Part shown: piece after piece, positions 4,880-5,295 of the stretch
Numbering within the stretch: the first letter of the stretch is position 1
Layout of the letters: the number at the start of each line of letters is the position of its first letter
Assembly (NCBI GenBank): GCA_030616435.1
Contig: JAUWXI010000028.1
Location: forward strand, 1-5,295
Reading direction: 5' to 3'
From: Candidatus Parcubacteria bacterium
GTDB taxonomy: Bacteria > Patescibacteriota > Minisyncoccia > Minisyncoccales > JAUWXI01
DNA: 5,295 bases
Translations under genes and position numbers: made by a program
The notes under the pieces: generated by a model
Database searches by the model: none
What the model saw: the letters and a program-made list of their open reading frames with translations, nothing else
What the model was told of the DNA's origin: nothing

Positions 4880-5295
4880 CTATATCTTTTCAAAAATTAA
4901 ACCATAATGATAAATTCCGGCCTTGAATTCTTTTTTCAATTTTAAACCCGAATCTTTGGCAATTTCCTTTACTTCTTTTTTTGAAACCTTACCTGTTTTA
5001 GGTCCTAATTTAGCTTCTATTAACCAATCAACTATCAAAATTTTTCCCCCACTTTTTAAAGCCCTTTTAGCTTCACCAATTATAACATCTTTTTTCTCAA
5101 TCTGAAAGAGGACATTGGGAATCAAAACTAAATCTAAAAAACTATCTGGCAAGGAAGAACCTTTGGGTTTCTCAAGATCACAGAGTTTAGTCTCAACATT
5201 AAAAACATTCTCAACCACTACCCGAGTTTCTAAGGCAGAAAGTTTTTCTGGTTGAATATCCAAGGCAAAAACTTTTCCCTCCTCTAATCTTTTAG
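4880..5295 (-). CDS. Class I SAM-dependent methyltransferase (C-terminal part, cut by window edge)
   Basis: The reading frame stays open to the window end on the minus strand, so the N-terminus lies outside. The visible protein starts KRLEEGKVFALDIQPEKL, which is the strand-2 region of a Rossmann-like methyltransferase; the Asp of ALD is the residue that normally holds the SAM ribose. LPDSFLDLVLIPNVLFQI corresponds to the strand-4 motif and EAKRALKSGGKILIVDW to the post-catalytic GG motif. The C-terminus KKEFKAGIYHYGLIFEKI is the usual end of UbiE/Methyltransf_11-type proteins. The glycine-rich motif I is not in the window. A possible TTG start at 5261-5263 is rejected because homology-like sequence continues upstream of it. 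The substrate is not predictable. It is the first visible gene of the minus-strand unit and lies six bases before the first pilin-like gene. Confidence 0.85.
   Translation of the reverse strand, partial: KRLEEGKVFALDIQPEKLSALETRVVVENVFNVETKLCDLEKPKGSSLPDSFLDLVLIPNVLFQIEKKDVIIGEAKRALKSGGKILIVDWLIEAKLGPKTGKVSKKEVKEIAKDSGLKLKKEFKAGIYHYGLIFEKI

Noticed and set aside
4923..5105. 60-codon open frame on the plus strand opposite the methyltransferase
   Set aside because: It is a shadow of the real minus-strand gene. The Phe/Ser/Ile-rich product mirrors the Lys/Glu-rich coding strand.
5261..5263. TTG as start of the methyltransferase
   Set aside because: In-frame sequence upstream (EEGKVFAL) continues the expected methyltransferase strand 2 up to the window edge, so the gene is simply cut off.

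Overview
The window reads as a compact, AT-rich chromosomal segment with standard-code stop codons (TAA, TAG and TGA all end genes). I infer a member of the Candidate Phyla Radiation (Patescibacteria), probably Parcubacteria-like. The reasons are a strongly shortened valyl-tRNA synthetase, two small cysteine-rich T4SS-type pilins of a kind common in that group, weak or absent Shine-Dalgarno sequences at most starts, and very tight gene packing. The taxonomy is inference from gene style; no marker gene here settles it.

Left half, plus strand (1-3763): the 3' end of tsaD (tRNA t6A synthesis) overlaps valS by an ATGA. It is followed by a PrsW-type intramembrane protease and an Hsp20 small heat-shock protein, and the run ends at a strong hairpin terminator. 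The first two genes serve translation (tRNA modification and tRNA charging). The last two look like a membrane-stress and protein-quality pair. Spacing (4-base overlap, 49 bases, 5 bases) suggests one transcription unit.

Right half, minus strand (5295-3821): a class I SAM-dependent methyltransferase cut by the window edge, then two 139-residue secreted or membrane pilin-like proteins, then a tRNA-Leu(UAG) gene. The two halves converge on the hairpin at 3736-3763, which has an A tract before it and a T tract after it and so could stop transcription from both sides.

Points worth a second look are: the pair of Cys-rich pilin-like genes behind a methyltransferase; the minimal ValS that keeps a complete editing pocket but lacks the C-terminal arm and a catalytic-domain insertion; a 7-base tandem repeat inside valS whose unit is not a multiple of three; and inverted-repeat arms that bracket the tRNA gene and could pair leader with trailer in the precursor. 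There is no gene-free stretch longer than 300 bases. I see no CRISPR array, insertion sequence or evident novel defence system.
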